DNA of 64,000 nt from Diaphorobacter sp. HDW4B (GCF_011305535.1 NZ_CP049905.1:186001-250000), one strand, 5' to 3'. Shown: positions 44,276 to 52,750, numbered from the stretch's first letter. Numbers and translations are program-made. Notes: a model not told the origin generated them from the sequence alone.

Positions 44276-45233
44276 AGGCCAGCTCCAATGCGGACGCAAG
44301 ATCCAACGGCTGGGTGCGAATCACCTGCCGTAAACCGGCCGAGTCTGACCACTGATACGCACCCTTGGTAAGAGATTCCAGCGCAATAAGACGGGCAGCC
44401 ACCGAATCCTCATCAAGTTTGAACACGCGACCGGGCGAGCCGATCTCATAGGCGATAGTCTCAAATGACAAAGTGCTTTGGTCGGGAGCAAACGCCTGCC
44501 AGAATTCCACTAGGGCATAGAGGAACGCGCCGTTCGTCAATGTCGACTTAGGCCCTCTTCGCAACGCGTACTCCTCACGGGACTGAGCCGAGATGAGACC
44601 GAGTTCGCCCAACATGGAGTCGGCGAAATCATCCACCGAGCTTGTCTCTGATCGATCAACGTAGCACCGCATGCAGACCTCGACATCCCGTTTGAGCGTG
44701 GCAGGTGACAGACGCCCTCCCCGGTCTCGCGCGTAATCGTCTAGTGACTTGAGCAGACTTTTGGCCGTGAAGCTCTGCTCATGAATGTGGTTAAACACCC
44801 AATACCATGTGGCACTGCGATGGGTTCGATCCTGCATCGACCACCCCCCCGCAAGCTTCCAGTGGACCAGCCAAAGGGTAGACGGATGTTCGCTATAAGG
44901 GTCCAAGCCGTCGTCAGCAAAGACGCGAGCCCCAAACATCGTAGACGTCGGCACGCCGTTGATATCTGTCAGAACATCACAGGCGGTCGCCCAATGGCGA
45001 ATCGACGCCACCATGTTTTTGCCCACACCGAGCGTGACAATCGATGCGTCATCGCTGAAGACGTTCTTTTTGTGACCACGGCTTAGAGTCGAGCCATGGT
45101 TATTCTGACGGCTGCTATTCTGATCGCCGCCCACCACGTCTATCGCCTTCTTCAGCCAGAGTTGCCGAAGTGCAAAAGTCTCATGACCGGAAAAAAGTGG
45201 CCGATAGCTATCTAAATATAGAAGTCCACGCAT
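44268..45233 (-). CDS. sspB: DUF4007 protein, SspB-like DNA nickase
   Basis: About 321 residues. The DUF4007 signature is plain: PLFSGHETFALRQLWLKKA near the N-terminus, then FSDDASIVTLGVGKNMVASI and RHWATACDVL. In the Ssp phosphorothioation system the DUF4007 protein SspB is described as a single-strand nickase that opens the backbone for sulfur insertion. The ATG at 45233 (MRGLLYLDSY) puts the signature at the usual N-terminal place; the longer frame would translate the palindromes upstream. First gene of the five-gene operon. The cysteine desulfurase partner SspA is absent and might be supplied by IscS elsewhere. Confidence 0.85.
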   Translation of the reverse strand: MRGLLYLDSYRPLFSGHETFALRQLWLKKAIDVVGGDQNSSRQNNHGSTLSRGHKKNVFSDDASIVTLGVGKNMVASIRHWATACDVLTDINGVPTSTMFGARVFADDGLDPYSEHPSTLWLVHWKLAGGWSMQDRTHRSATWYWVFNHIHEQSFTAKSLLKSLDDYARDRGGRLSPATLKRDVEVCMRCYVDRSETSSVDDFADSMLGELGLISAQSREEYALRRGPKSTLTNGAFLYALVEFWQAFAPDQSTLSFETIAYEIGSPGRVFKLDEDSVAARLIALESLTKGAYQWSDSAGLRQVIRTQPLDLASALELAYV

Positions 45234-45244
45234 GTCCGTAGCGA

Positions 45245-45296
45245 CTGGCGGCTCCCGCCAGCGATTAAATTTGACGACTGGCGACCCCCGCCAGTC
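45245..45296. promoter_or_regulatory. Two tandem palindromes upstream of sspB (candidate operators)
   Basis: CTGGCGG-CTC-CCGCCAG (45245-45261) and GACTGGCG-ACCCC-CGCCAGTC (45276-45296) are two copies of one palindrome. Their centres are about 33 bp apart (three helical turns), starting 12 bp upstream of the sspB ATG. A further looser inverted repeat TCGAACT/AGTTCGA lies at 45345-45370. Their position and phasing suggest binding by a dimeric regulator or, in the leader RNA, two stem-loops. No other recognisable elements are seen up to tatD at 45677. Confidence 0.6.
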
Positions 45297-45676
45297 TGTT
45301 CCCATCTTAGCGCATACAGTCCGGTTGGAAAAATACAAGCTTATTCGAACTATCGAGTTTTCAAGTTCGATTCTTTTTAGCTATCAAAGTTACCCGGAAC
45401 GCAGATGCTCCAGCACGTGAAAAGTGTCAGAAGACGAACAACGCTTCACGTACGTGCCACCGACCAGGTCTTCGGCCCCAAGCAATTTCCGTCGGCAGTG
45501 AGAGGCGCCATCGACAGCTTTCGCTGCGAACCCCAATATCAAGCTGGGGATTGCCGTTCGTCAGCGCTCAACCTGGAACGGCCACCCGCAGCGATTTGTC
45601 GGTCGTCGGGTTGCACCACCACGGTACCGGACCTGTGCGCCGATGGACCGTATGCATCACCCCATACCATCGGCGA

Positions 45677-46492
45677 ATGAACAAGGGAACACAATCCGAA
45701 CGAGCGCAACTGGTCGACATCGGCGTCAACTTCCACTCGGCGCAGTTGACGTCTCTGGCCGACCGATTGTTGGTGCGTGCACGGGCGGTCAACGTGACCC
45801 AGATCCTCGCCACAGGCACATCGGTGGCATCCAGTCATCTTGCCCTTGAGCTTGCAAGAGCCAATCCGGGCACCGTCTTCGCGACTGCTGGGGTACCCCC
45901 TCATGACGCAAAGTCGTACGACACAGGCACCTTCCGCGAGCTGACCGAACTCTTGAAGTGCCCGGAGGTCGTGGCAGTTGGAGAATGTGGCCTTGACTAC
46001 AACCGCAACTTTTCGCCTCCCCAAGCGCAGCGCATTGCCTTCGAGCAGCAGCTTTCAATGGCTGTCGAGACTCGCAAGCCGCTGTTTCTTCACTGCCGAG
46101 ACGCCTTCACCGATTTCCACGACATGCTTACCCCTGTGGTGGCCGCCGGAGCGCGCGGTGTCGTGCACTGTTTCACGGGCAACCGCGCGGAAGCAGAAGC
46201 CTTTCTCGCGATGGGGCTCGACATCGGCATCACGGGCTGGGTCACAGATCTCCAACGCGGCCAGGCACTTCGCGAAGCCCTGCCAGCCATTCCGCTGGAT
46301 CGACTGCACCTTGAGACGGATGCCCCTTATCTGTTCCCCAAGAATGCCGAAACGCGTCGTGGACACAACGAGCCGGCGAATCTTCCCTGGGTCGCGGCAA
46401 GCGTGGCAGAGCTCCTAGGCTGCGACATCGACGAGATCATTCAGGCCTGCAGTTCCAATAGTCGACGGATGTTTGGCCTTCCAGGCAATTGA
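45677..46492 (+). CDS. tatD: TatD family metal-dependent DNase
   Basis: A 271-residue TIM-barrel nuclease, closely following E. coli TatD in layout: DIGVNFHSAQLTSL, VGECGLDYNRNFS with the metal-binding Glu, LFLHCRDAF, VVHCFTGNRAEA, GITGWVTDLQRG, LETDAPYLFPKN and NEPANLPWVA. It is a 3'-5' exonuclease/DNA-repair enzyme by family; TatD homologues also occur in defence operons such as Qat, but no Qat partners are here. Start ATG 45677 chosen from the conserved N-terminus. Divergent from the ssp-like operon, between it and the conjugative element backbone. Confidence 0.92.
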   Translation: MNKGTQSERAQLVDIGVNFHSAQLTSLADRLLVRARAVNVTQILATGTSVASSHLALELARANPGTVFATAGVPPHDAKSYDTGTFRELTELLKCPEVVAVGECGLDYNRNFSPPQAQRIAFEQQLSMAVETRKPLFLHCRDAFTDFHDMLTPVVAAGARGVVHCFTGNRAEAEAFLAMGLDIGITGWVTDLQRGQALREALPAIPLDRLHLETDAPYLFPKNAETRRGHNEPANLPWVAASVAELLGCDIDEIIQACSSNSRRMFGLPGN

Positions 46493-46929
46493 AGCGCTTC
46501 GACCCCTCTGGTCAATACACATGCTCGGCGCGTCACGGGCACCCTTTCAGGATGAGCAGGTCCGGGTTATCAGCAAATCCACTGCCAGGCCGGTCCAACG
46601 ACGAACCAGAACTGTGCATCCCCGGCGATGCCGGGCCGCGCTGTACGTGCTGCGCATCGAGCCACCTGAGGCGTCTCGCCCCTTCGGCTCCCATCGCTGA
46701 TGCCTTCGCGGCGGTGCCGCTGCGCGCTGCGCTTGTCAATGCGGGCGTGGTGGGGTGTGGGTGGGGCTGGCTTGCTGTTCCCTTCATCCTTGCACACCGT
46801 TCTCGCTGTCAAGGTCTGCGCATGCTGCGCACGCTGGCGCCCTGCCGGCCGTCTTCGAACCTGTGACAACGGCGCTGCGGCGTGCCGGTTCCGGACTCGG
46901 GCAATCCCGCCCGATAACTGGAGTTAGCC
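46493..46929 (+). repeat. Leader of the radC-like gene containing two repeated leader modules
   Basis: A gene-free 437-bp stretch. Module 1 (46631-46696) reappears at 48841-48907, including a 17-base identity GTGCTGCGCATCGAGCC. Module 2 (about 46760-46929) reappears before the DUF2958 gene at 47560-47735, with GGTGGGGCTGGCTTGCTGTT (46760-46779) and CGGGCAATCCCGCCCG (46898-46913) identical. Both module-2 copies end just before a start codon with CTGGAGTT. They look like conserved 5' leaders of the element's genes. Confidence 0.65.
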
Positions 46930-47466
46930 GTGTCGCACGATCTTGTCTCTTCCCTCAATTCCTTCGTTGCCGTTTCCTCTGCTGCTTCTTCACTGCTCGT
47001 TCGTGATGTCGCTGGCAGCTACCGGCCAGCCGAACCGGCAAAGGTGCTGCAGGCTGCGCTACGGGTGCTGGCGGGCCAGTTGCGTGGTACCGAATTGTTG
47101 TCGTCTCCGCAAGCGGTACGCGATTTCCTGCGCATCCAACTGGGCAGGCTGGAGCATGAGGTGTTCGCGGTGATCCACCTGGATGCCCAACACCGGGTCA
47201 TCGAGTACGTGGAGATGTTTCGCGGCACGGTGAGCCAGACGTCGGTATACCCGCGCGAGGTGGTCAAGGAGGCGCTGGCACGCAACTCTGCGGCCATCGT
47301 CCTGGTGCACAACCACCCTTCGGGCTTCGCCGAACCCTCACGGGCCGATGAGCTGCTGACCCAAACGCTCAAGAGCGCGCTGTCGCTGGTGGACGTACGG
47401 GTCATCGATCACCTGATCGTGGCCGGGGCAACCATCCTGTCCTTTGCCGAACGCGGGCTGATCTGA
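46930..47466 (+). CDS. radC: RadC-like JAB/MPN domain protein of the conjugative element
   Basis: A 178-residue RadC-family protein. The JAMM metalloprotease-like motif is VLVHNHPSGFAEPSRADELL, preceded by HEVFAVIHLDAQHRVI. It lacks the N-terminal HhH part of chromosomal RadC, as usual for copies on integrative elements. The start is GTG at 46930 with GGAG upstream. It is the first backbone gene of the Tn4371-like element; such RadC copies are common element markers, with no proven repair role. A terminator-like hairpin follows. Confidence 0.9.
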   Translation: MSHDLVSSLNSFVAVSSAASSLLVRDVAGSYRPAEPAKVLQAALRVLAGQLRGTELLSSPQAVRDFLRIQLGRLEHEVFAVIHLDAQHRVIEYVEMFRGTVSQTSVYPREVVKEALARNSAAIVLVHNHPSGFAEPSRADELLTQTLKSALSLVDVRVIDHLIVAGATILSFAERGLI

Positions 47467-47475
47467 GTCCGTGCA

Positions 47476-47500
47476 ACCGAGGGCCACTCAGGCCCTCGGT
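47476..47500 (+). terminator. Hairpin terminator after the radC-like gene
   Basis: ACCGAGGGCC (47476-47485), loop ACTCA, GGCCCTCGGT (47491-47500): a perfect 10-bp stem 10 bp past the stop. The downstream T-run is weak, so termination may be inefficient. Confidence 0.6.
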
Positions 47501-47559
47501 TATCAGTTCGCGGCCATCAGCGTGCCATCGCGTGGCACGAGTCCCTGGATAGGAAGGTT

Positions 47560-47735
47560 GGTGGGGCTGGCTTGCTGTTGCACCCAGCGTGCCACGTCGT
47601 TCTCGCCGTCAAGGTCGGCGCGCATCGGTGATGCGCTGGCGGCCTGGCAGGCCGTCTGCGAACCTTGACCGCTGCGCTGCGCCGTGACCCGGAGGCTGCG
47701 GGCAATCCCGCCCGGCATTCCCTCTGGAGTTCACC
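47560..47735 (+). repeat. Second copy of leader module 2, before the DUF2958 gene
   Basis: This copy repeats the radC leader: GGTGGGGCTGGCTTGCTGTT (47560-47579), a near-identical CGTTCTCGCCGTCAAGGTC block, CGGGCAATCCCGCCCG (47699-47714), and CTGGAGTT directly before the ATG at 47736. The bases between these blocks diverge, as expected for a structured or protein-binding leader under constraint. Confidence 0.6.
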
Positions 47736-48083
47736 ATGAACGCACTCATCACCGACGAGCAGCGCGTGCTGCTGCTGGCCAACGGCCGCGAATCCCTGCA
47801 GAACCTCGACTTCGACCCCAAGCCCGTGGTCAAGCTGTTCACGCCCGACGCCGGCGCGACCTGGCTGCTGACCGAGATTGACCCGAACGACCACGTCCAT
47901 GCTTTCGGTCTGTGCGACCTGGGTCTGGGGGCGCCAGAGCTGGGCTGGGTCAGTCTTCAGGAACTGATGACGGTACGGGGTCGGCTCGGACTGCCGGTTG
48001 AGCGCGACCTGCACTTCCGTGCCGAGAAACGGCTGAGCGCCTACGCCCGAGACGCACGGCTGGCCGGACGCATCATCGTCTGA
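47736..48083 (+). CDS. DUF2958 domain protein (copy 1)
   Basis: A 115-residue protein. MNALITDEQRVLLLANGRES, then PVVKLFTPDAGATWLLTEID, then GLGAPELGWVSLQELMTV are typical of DUF2958 proteins, which are restricted to conjugative elements and plasmids. A second copy of exactly the same length lies at 58091. A TGGAG ribosome binding site precedes the ATG. No biochemical function is known. It is followed by a strong terminator. Confidence 0.88.
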   Translation: MNALITDEQRVLLLANGRESLQNLDFDPKPVVKLFTPDAGATWLLTEIDPNDHVHAFGLCDLGLGAPELGWVSLQELMTVRGRLGLPVERDLHFRAEKRLSAYARDARLAGRIIV

Positions 48084-48090
48084 CCATCCG

Positions 48091-48117
48091 CCAGGGCGTC
48101 GCCGACGCCCTGGTTTT
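48091..48117 (+). terminator. Rho-independent terminator after DUF2958 copy 1
   Basis: CCAGGGCGTC (48091-48100), loop GCC, GACGCCCTGG (48104-48113), then TTTT. It separates the plus-strand DUF2958 gene from the converging minus-strand gene that ends at 48117. Confidence 0.82.
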
Positions 48118-48788
48118 CAGGGTTTGAGCAGATCCGGCAGGCAGTCGGCAAACGCCGGCTGGATCTTGCTCATCGGTTTGGCGATGGTCTCATCGCCGGT
48201 GAGAATGGCCATCGTCATGCCGGTCATGGTGGTAAGGCCGTTCGAGTTGCGCAGCACCTGCAGCGCCAAATGCACCGGAAACCCCTCGGCGCTGCGCCGC
48301 AACGGGTGGATGCCGCCATGCACGAAGGAATTCATGGCGTTCCAGGAGACGTCCTTGAAGTGCGCCAGCATCTGGTGGGCCGCTGCGGGAACGCCTTGCC
48401 CTACCCGCTTGCCCATCTGATCGATCATGTCTTTTGCACTCGGCAAATTCTTGGCGGCCTGCTCGGCTTCGATTGTCAGCGGTACCGACAACTTCTCGAT
48501 GGCCGCGTCGCTGGCGGCATAGATCAGCCACATCGCTCGCGTCAGCGCCTCGAATTGCAGCCGCATCAGGCTGACGGCCGAGGTCGGCATGCCCAGCGTC
48601 ATCAAGGCACGCAAAGCCATTGCGTGTTCCATGGCGACCACACACATGCCCAAAGAGGCTTCCCCACGCGGAGATCCATCGAACGCCGCATCGTCAAGCA
48701 ACTCGTTCAGCCGCACATGCAAGGCATCGGAGCGTTGAAGCAATTGCTCCAGCAGGTCATCGGGATGAGCATGTTCTCTCTCGGGCAT
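48117..48788 (-). CDS. Hypothetical helical protein (DUF6988-like)
   Basis: About 223 residues, mainly helical. It contains CVVAMEHAMALRALMTLGMP, LMRLQFEALTRAMWLIYAAS, a SFVHGGIHPL motif and a GLTTMTGMTMAILTGDE segment. The pattern matches the DUF6988 group as I recall it (a HEPN-superfamily-like look), but function is unknown. Start chosen as MPEREHAHPD at 48788; an alternative ATG lies at 48815. It is the only backbone-region gene on the minus strand apart from the cassette array and the XRE gene, so it may be a later insertion. Confidence 0.7.
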   Translation of the reverse strand: MPEREHAHPDDLLEQLLQRSDALHVRLNELLDDAAFDGSPRGEASLGMCVVAMEHAMALRALMTLGMPTSAVSLMRLQFEALTRAMWLIYAASDAAIEKLSVPLTIEAEQAAKNLPSAKDMIDQMGKRVGQGVPAAAHQMLAHFKDVSWNAMNSFVHGGIHPLRRSAEGFPVHLALQVLRNSNGLTTMTGMTMAILTGDETIAKPMSKIQPAFADCLPDLLKP

Positions 48789-48840
48789 GTCGCCATCGTA
48801 AAGCCCGCTACGCATTCGGGCGTCCCCGGCCAATGAACAT

Positions 48841-49314
48841 GGCCGGTCGCGCTGTTGTGCTGCGCATCGAGCCCCTGCAGGGTCTCGCCCCCTTCGGGCT
48901 TCCATCGTCCCCTCGCTCCGCTCGGCTGACGCCTCCGGCCCGGCTTCCAGTTTCGGGCCTGCGCGCTTCGCTTGCCGTGCGGTCGGCAGTGGAAGGGGCC
49001 GTTGCCTGTCCAGCCATCTTTCCTGACTCCATCACCTTGCTCGCGACTGTAGCCCGCAGCCGTGCGCCGTCAAGGCGCGCAGGGCCGTGTCCTCGGCTGC
49101 GCCTGCGGGCCGCACCCACCCTGCGCTTGTCTCCTTGACGGCCCCCGTCCACGGGCTCCCTTTCGTCGCGGGCGATGAACTCAGGAAAGACGGTGGCAAC
49201 GAGGCCAACCGGGTTCTTCGTGCCGACCGCACCGAACAGCCAAAAGGCTGGGCTTCGAATCTAGGAATCCGGTGTGCGGTTTCTTCAACAGCCAACTTTG
49301 TCAGGAGAAAGACC
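48841..49314 (+). repeat. Leader of the DUF932 gene with a copy of leader module 1 and a long-range inverted repeat
   Basis: 48841-48907 repeats the module seen at 46631-46696 (GTGCTGCGCATCGAGCC at 48857-48873). Further on, GCCGTCAAGG (49066-49075) can pair with CCTTGACGGC (49133-49142). No convincing gene lies here. AGGAGAAAG precedes the DUF932 start. Confidence 0.55.
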
Positions 49315-50142
49315 ATGCAACTCGCATCCCGTTTCGCAAACCATTCCCCCGCATTGCGTGCCGACCATCCCCTGTCGGATGACCAGATTCACCGCGTAGC
49401 GCCTTCCATCTTCGCGGAGGCCCCGCATGAGAGCCGTTCACACCGGTACGCCTATATCCCCACGGCCACGGTCTTGACCGAGCTTCGAAAGGAGGGGTTT
49501 CAGCCCTTCATGGTGTGTCAAACCCGCGTGCGCGATGAAGGCAAGCGCGAGCACACCAAGCACATGCTGCGCCTGCGCCACGTCAGCCAGATCAACGGCG
49601 CGGAAGCTAACGAAATCGTGCTGCTGAACTCGCACGACGGCACGAGCAGCTATCAGATGTTGGCGGGATTGCTGCGCTTTGTTTGCAGCAATGGCCTTGT
49701 CTTTGGCGACACCTTTGCCGATGTGCGCATACCCCACAAAGGCGACGTGGCGGGCCAAGTCATTGAAGGCGCCTACGAGGTGCTGCACGGCTTCGAGCGG
49801 GTGAAGGAATCCCGCGACCTGATGCGCGGCATCACCTTGGACGATGGTGAATCGGACGTGTTCGCCCGCGCTGCGCTGGCCCTCAAGTACGACGACCCGG
49901 ACAAGCCCGCCCCCATCACGGAATCGCAAATCCTGATGCCGCGCCGGTTTGAAGACCGCCACACGGATTTGTGGTCGGTCTTTAACCGCACCCAAGAAAA
50001 CCTCACAAAAGGTGGCCTGTCCGGGCGCAGCGCCAACGGACGCCGCCAGCAGACCCGCCCCGTGCAGGGCATTGATTCAGACATTCGCCTCAATCGTGCC
50101 CTGTGGCTGCTGGCCGATGGCATGCGCCAGTTGAAAGCCTAA
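49315..50142 (+). CDS. DUF932 domain protein
   Basis: A 275-residue protein of the phage/plasmid-like DUF932 family. The conserved string FMVCQTRVRDEGKREHTKHM is followed by RHVSQINGAEANEIVLLNSH, SSYQMLAGLLRFVCSNGLVF and the C-terminal RALWLLADGMRQLKA. The ATG at 49315 follows a strong AGGAGAAAG. DUF932 genes are regular backbone genes of Tn4371-like elements next to parB; the function is unknown. Confidence 0.9.
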   Translation: MQLASRFANHSPALRADHPLSDDQIHRVAPSIFAEAPHESRSHRYAYIPTATVLTELRKEGFQPFMVCQTRVRDEGKREHTKHMLRLRHVSQINGAEANEIVLLNSHDGTSSYQMLAGLLRFVCSNGLVFGDTFADVRIPHKGDVAGQVIEGAYEVLHGFERVKESRDLMRGITLDDGESDVFARAALALKYDDPDKPAPITESQILMPRRFEDRHTDLWSVFNRTQENLTKGGLSGRSANGRRQQTRPVQGIDSDIRLNRALWLLADGMRQLKA

Positions 50143-50205
50143 CCGTTCCCCGCCGGAGGGGCGGCTCCCCTCCATTTCCTTGTTTCACTCGATTGGAGAT
50201 TCACC

Positions 50206-52260
50206 ATGAACGCCGTTAATCAAACCGAAGCCCGCGCCGTCAACACCGCAGCCAGCAACGCCGCGAACGTACTGCAAGCCGCCGACCCGAGCAAGCACAT
50301 GATTCTGGTTCCGTTGTCCCGGCTGGTGCTGCGCCCCATGGGCCGCAACGTGCGCAAGACCCCGCGCATGTCCATCCCCGAGCTGGCCGCTTCCATCCAG
50401 CGCGTGGGCCTGCTGCAAAACCTGATCGTGATTCCCGCCGCCGATGGCGAGCATTACGAGGTGGTGGCCGGTGGCCGTCGCCTTGCAGCCCTCAAGCTGC
50501 TGGCGAAGAAGCATCGCATCGCCAAGGATTGGGACGTGCCTTGCCTGCAAGTGGCCGATGGCACGGCGCGCACCGCCAGCCTCACCGAGAACGTGCAGCG
50601 TGAAGCCATGCACCCCGCAGACCAGTTTGAAGCCTTCGCGGCATTGGTGGCCGAAGGCCGGCCCATCGAGGACATTGCGGCGGATTTCAGTGTCACGCCG
50701 CTGGTGGTGCAGCGTCGCTTGAAGCTGGCGAACGTCTCGCCGCGCTTGATGGCCGACTATCGCGCCGATGCCGTCACGCTCGACCAGTTGATGGCCCTTG
50801 CCATTACCGACGGCCACGCCGCGCAAGAAGCCGCGTACTACGATGCGCCGCAGTGGCAGCGCAGCCCGTCCGCCTTGCGCGAACGCCTCACCGAGCGCGA
50901 GATTGACGCCTACCGGCATCCGCTGGTGCGCTTTATCGGGCTGGGCACCTACGAGGCCGCAGGCGGCGGGATTCGCCGCGATCTATTCGCGGAAGGCGAT
51001 GCGGGCGTGTATCTCAACGATGCGGCCTTGCTGGAACGGTTGGCGCAAGACAAGCTGGCGGGCATCGCCGCGGAGGTGAAGGCCGAAGGCTGGGCATGGG
51101 TGGATGCTGCACACGCCGCCACCTATGCCGACCTGCAAGCGTTTCAACGCGCCCCGAGAGAGCGGCGCACGCCGGACAAGCGCGAAGCCCTGCGCATCGA
51201 GAAGCTGCAAGCCAAGATGCGGGAGGTAGCCGAAGCCCTCAATGCCGCGATGGACGCCGACGACGAGGACAAGGCCGAAGCCTTGCAGGAGGAAGGCGAA
51301 GCCCTGGGCGAACAGTTGCAGGCGCTGGAAGATGGCTTGCAGGGGTACGGCGCGAATGTGCGATCCGCCGCCGGTGCCATTGTCACGATCGACCGCAACG
51401 GCGAGGCCGTGATTCATCGAGGGCTAATGCGTGAGGCCGAAGCGAAGGCGCTGCGCGTGCTGGAAAAGTTGCGCCAAGGTTTCGGCAGTGTGAAGAGCGA
51501 AGCCGAGAACGACGACGAAGGTGAGAGCGACGAAGTGCCCAAGGCCGCTATCTCCGACCGGCTGGCCCAACGCCTGAGCGCCCACCGCACCGCCGCGCTG
51601 CAAATCGAGGTGGCCCGGCATCCACAAGTGGCACTGGCGATGCTGGTGCATGGCATGGTGCAGACCGTCTTGCAGGAACGCCACTACGGGCACGACCTGC
51701 CGCTGGGCGTGCGCCTGACGGTGCAAGACCGGCTGGCAGGCATGGCCCCGGATTGGCCGGAATCACCCGCCGCCGTGGCGCTGCGCGAACTGCAACAGGT
51801 GACGGGCAAAGCCCTGCCCGAAGACAGCGCCGAACTGTTCGCCGCATTGCTGGCGATGGAGCAACGCGAACTGGTGAAACTGCTGGCCGTGTGCGTGGCG
51901 TCGACAGTGGACGTGGTGACGCCGCGTGCGACGGCGCAGCAGCCGGGCGCGGAACTGGCACAGGCCGTGGGGCTGGACATGGCCGCATGGTGGCAGCCGA
52001 GCGCGGAGGGCTACTTCAAGCATGTTTCCAAGGCTGTGATTCTGGAGGCCGTGGGCGAGTTCGCACCCGACTCCATCAACCGGCTGGCGAAGATGAAGAA
52101 GGCCGACATTGCCAGCGAAGCCGAACGGCTGGCCGATGGCACGGGCTGGATGCCCGTCATCTTCAAGGGCGAAGGCTCGCAGGAAGATGCACCGGAAGTA
52201 GGCGCGGCGCAGGACGCCGAGGCCGTGTCGGATGAACCCGCCGAGGCATTGGCCGCTTGA
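50206..52260 (+). CDS. ParB/RepB/Spo0J family protein of the element
   Basis: A 684-residue ParB-like protein. The ParB N-terminal fold appears as VPLSRLVLRPMGRNVRKTPR, IQRVGLLQNLIV, VVAGGRRLAALKLLA and the TENVQREAMHPADQFEAFA box, then an HTH (FSVTPLVVQRRLKLANV). A long acidic coiled-coil region (DADDEDKAEALQEEGEALGE) and a C-terminal domain follow. It is much longer than chromosomal ParB, as typical for this element type. Its neighbours DUF932 and DUF736 match the Tn4371 family. ParA is encoded about 9 kb away at 61092, so pairing of the two is not certain. Confidence 0.92.
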   Translation: MNAVNQTEARAVNTAASNAANVLQAADPSKHMILVPLSRLVLRPMGRNVRKTPRMSIPELAASIQRVGLLQNLIVIPAADGEHYEVVAGGRRLAALKLLAKKHRIAKDWDVPCLQVADGTARTASLTENVQREAMHPADQFEAFAALVAEGRPIEDIAADFSVTPLVVQRRLKLANVSPRLMADYRADAVTLDQLMALAITDGHAAQEAAYYDAPQWQRSPSALRERLTEREIDAYRHPLVRFIGLGTYEAAGGGIRRDLFAEGDAGVYLNDAALLERLAQDKLAGIAAEVKAEGWAWVDAAHAATYADLQAFQRAPRERRTPDKREALRIEKLQAKMREVAEALNAAMDADDEDKAEALQEEGEALGEQLQALEDGLQGYGANVRSAAGAIVTIDRNGEAVIHRGLMREAEAKALRVLEKLRQGFGSVKSEAENDDEGESDEVPKAAISDRLAQRLSAHRTAALQIEVARHPQVALAMLVHGMVQTVLQERHYGHDLPLGVRLTVQDRLAGMAPDWPESPAAVALRELQQVTGKALPEDSAELFAALLAMEQRELVKLLAVCVASTVDVVTPRATAQQPGAELAQAVGLDMAAWWQPSAEGYFKHVSKAVILEAVGEFAPDSINRLAKMKKADIASEAERLADGTGWMPVIFKGEGSQEDAPEVGAAQDAEAVSDEPAEALAA

Positions 52261-52267
52261 ACTTCAT

Positions 52268-52298
52268 CGAAGCGCCCGGTTCACGCCGGGGCGCTTCG
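52268..52298 (+). terminator. Hairpin after the parB-like gene
   Basis: CGAAGCGCCCGG and CCGGGGCGCTTCG pair with one bulge around TTCACG, beginning 8 bp past the stop. The flanking bases are not a long T-run, so attenuation rather than full termination is possible. Confidence 0.6.
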
Positions 52299-52317
52299 CT
52301 TTCAGGGAGAACCATCC

Positions 52318-52530
52318 ATGACCCGCACCACCAACTACAGTCGCCCGCGTATGACGGCGGTCTATGCCCCTGGCACGGTACGCGCCCGCCGCTGGCACGG
52401 CGATGGCGACGTGCGCGGCTACCGTCCCCTTGCGGGCTGGACGGCCCGCGCCGACCTCACCGACATTCACCCCATCACGGACTGTGCGTTGCAGCGCGCC
52501 CAGTGGTGGATCATCGAGACGAAGGAATGA
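52318..52530 (+). CDS. Small conserved hypothetical protein of the element
   Basis: A 70-residue basic protein (MTRTTNYSRPRMTAVYAPGT, ending CALQRAQWWIIETKE). Good AGGGAGA ribosome binding site. It sits between the parB-like and YkvA genes, a place where small genes of this kind recur in related elements. No domain recognised. Confidence 0.6.
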   Translation: MTRTTNYSRPRMTAVYAPGTVRARRWHGDGDVRGYRPLAGWTARADLTDIHPITDCALQRAQWWIIETKE

Positions 52531-52750
52531 CGCGAGCACCGGCCCCAGCGTTTTGCGCTGAGGCCGGTGGATTCAAAAATCCGGACGCTGCAGTGGCCGC
52601 GCCCGGCGTCGAATCCGAACAGCCGGGATACCACACCGCCGCCCTCGCTCATGCTCGGGCGGCGGCACATGCGGGCATCGCGGCGGTGCGCGATGCCTGC
52701 ATGTGTCGATGGGGTCAATCGACTATTTCAGCTATGCCACACTTTCCGCC

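Noticed and set aside
40715-45233. Reading the locus as BREX or as a Dnd system
   Set aside because: There is no PglZ, BrxL or methylase in the operon and no DndB, DndD or DndE. DUF4007 with an ATPase and a PP-loop protein fits Ssp better.
45405-45680. A 91-codon plus-strand frame ending with a 4-bp overlap at the tatD start
   Set aside because: No ribosome binding site, no recognised domain and an irregular composition. The overlap alone is not enough, and I treat the stretch as leader.
45677-46492. Treating TatD as QatD of a Qat defence system
   Set aside because: The sequence follows ordinary TatD closely and no QatA, B or C-like gene is adjacent.
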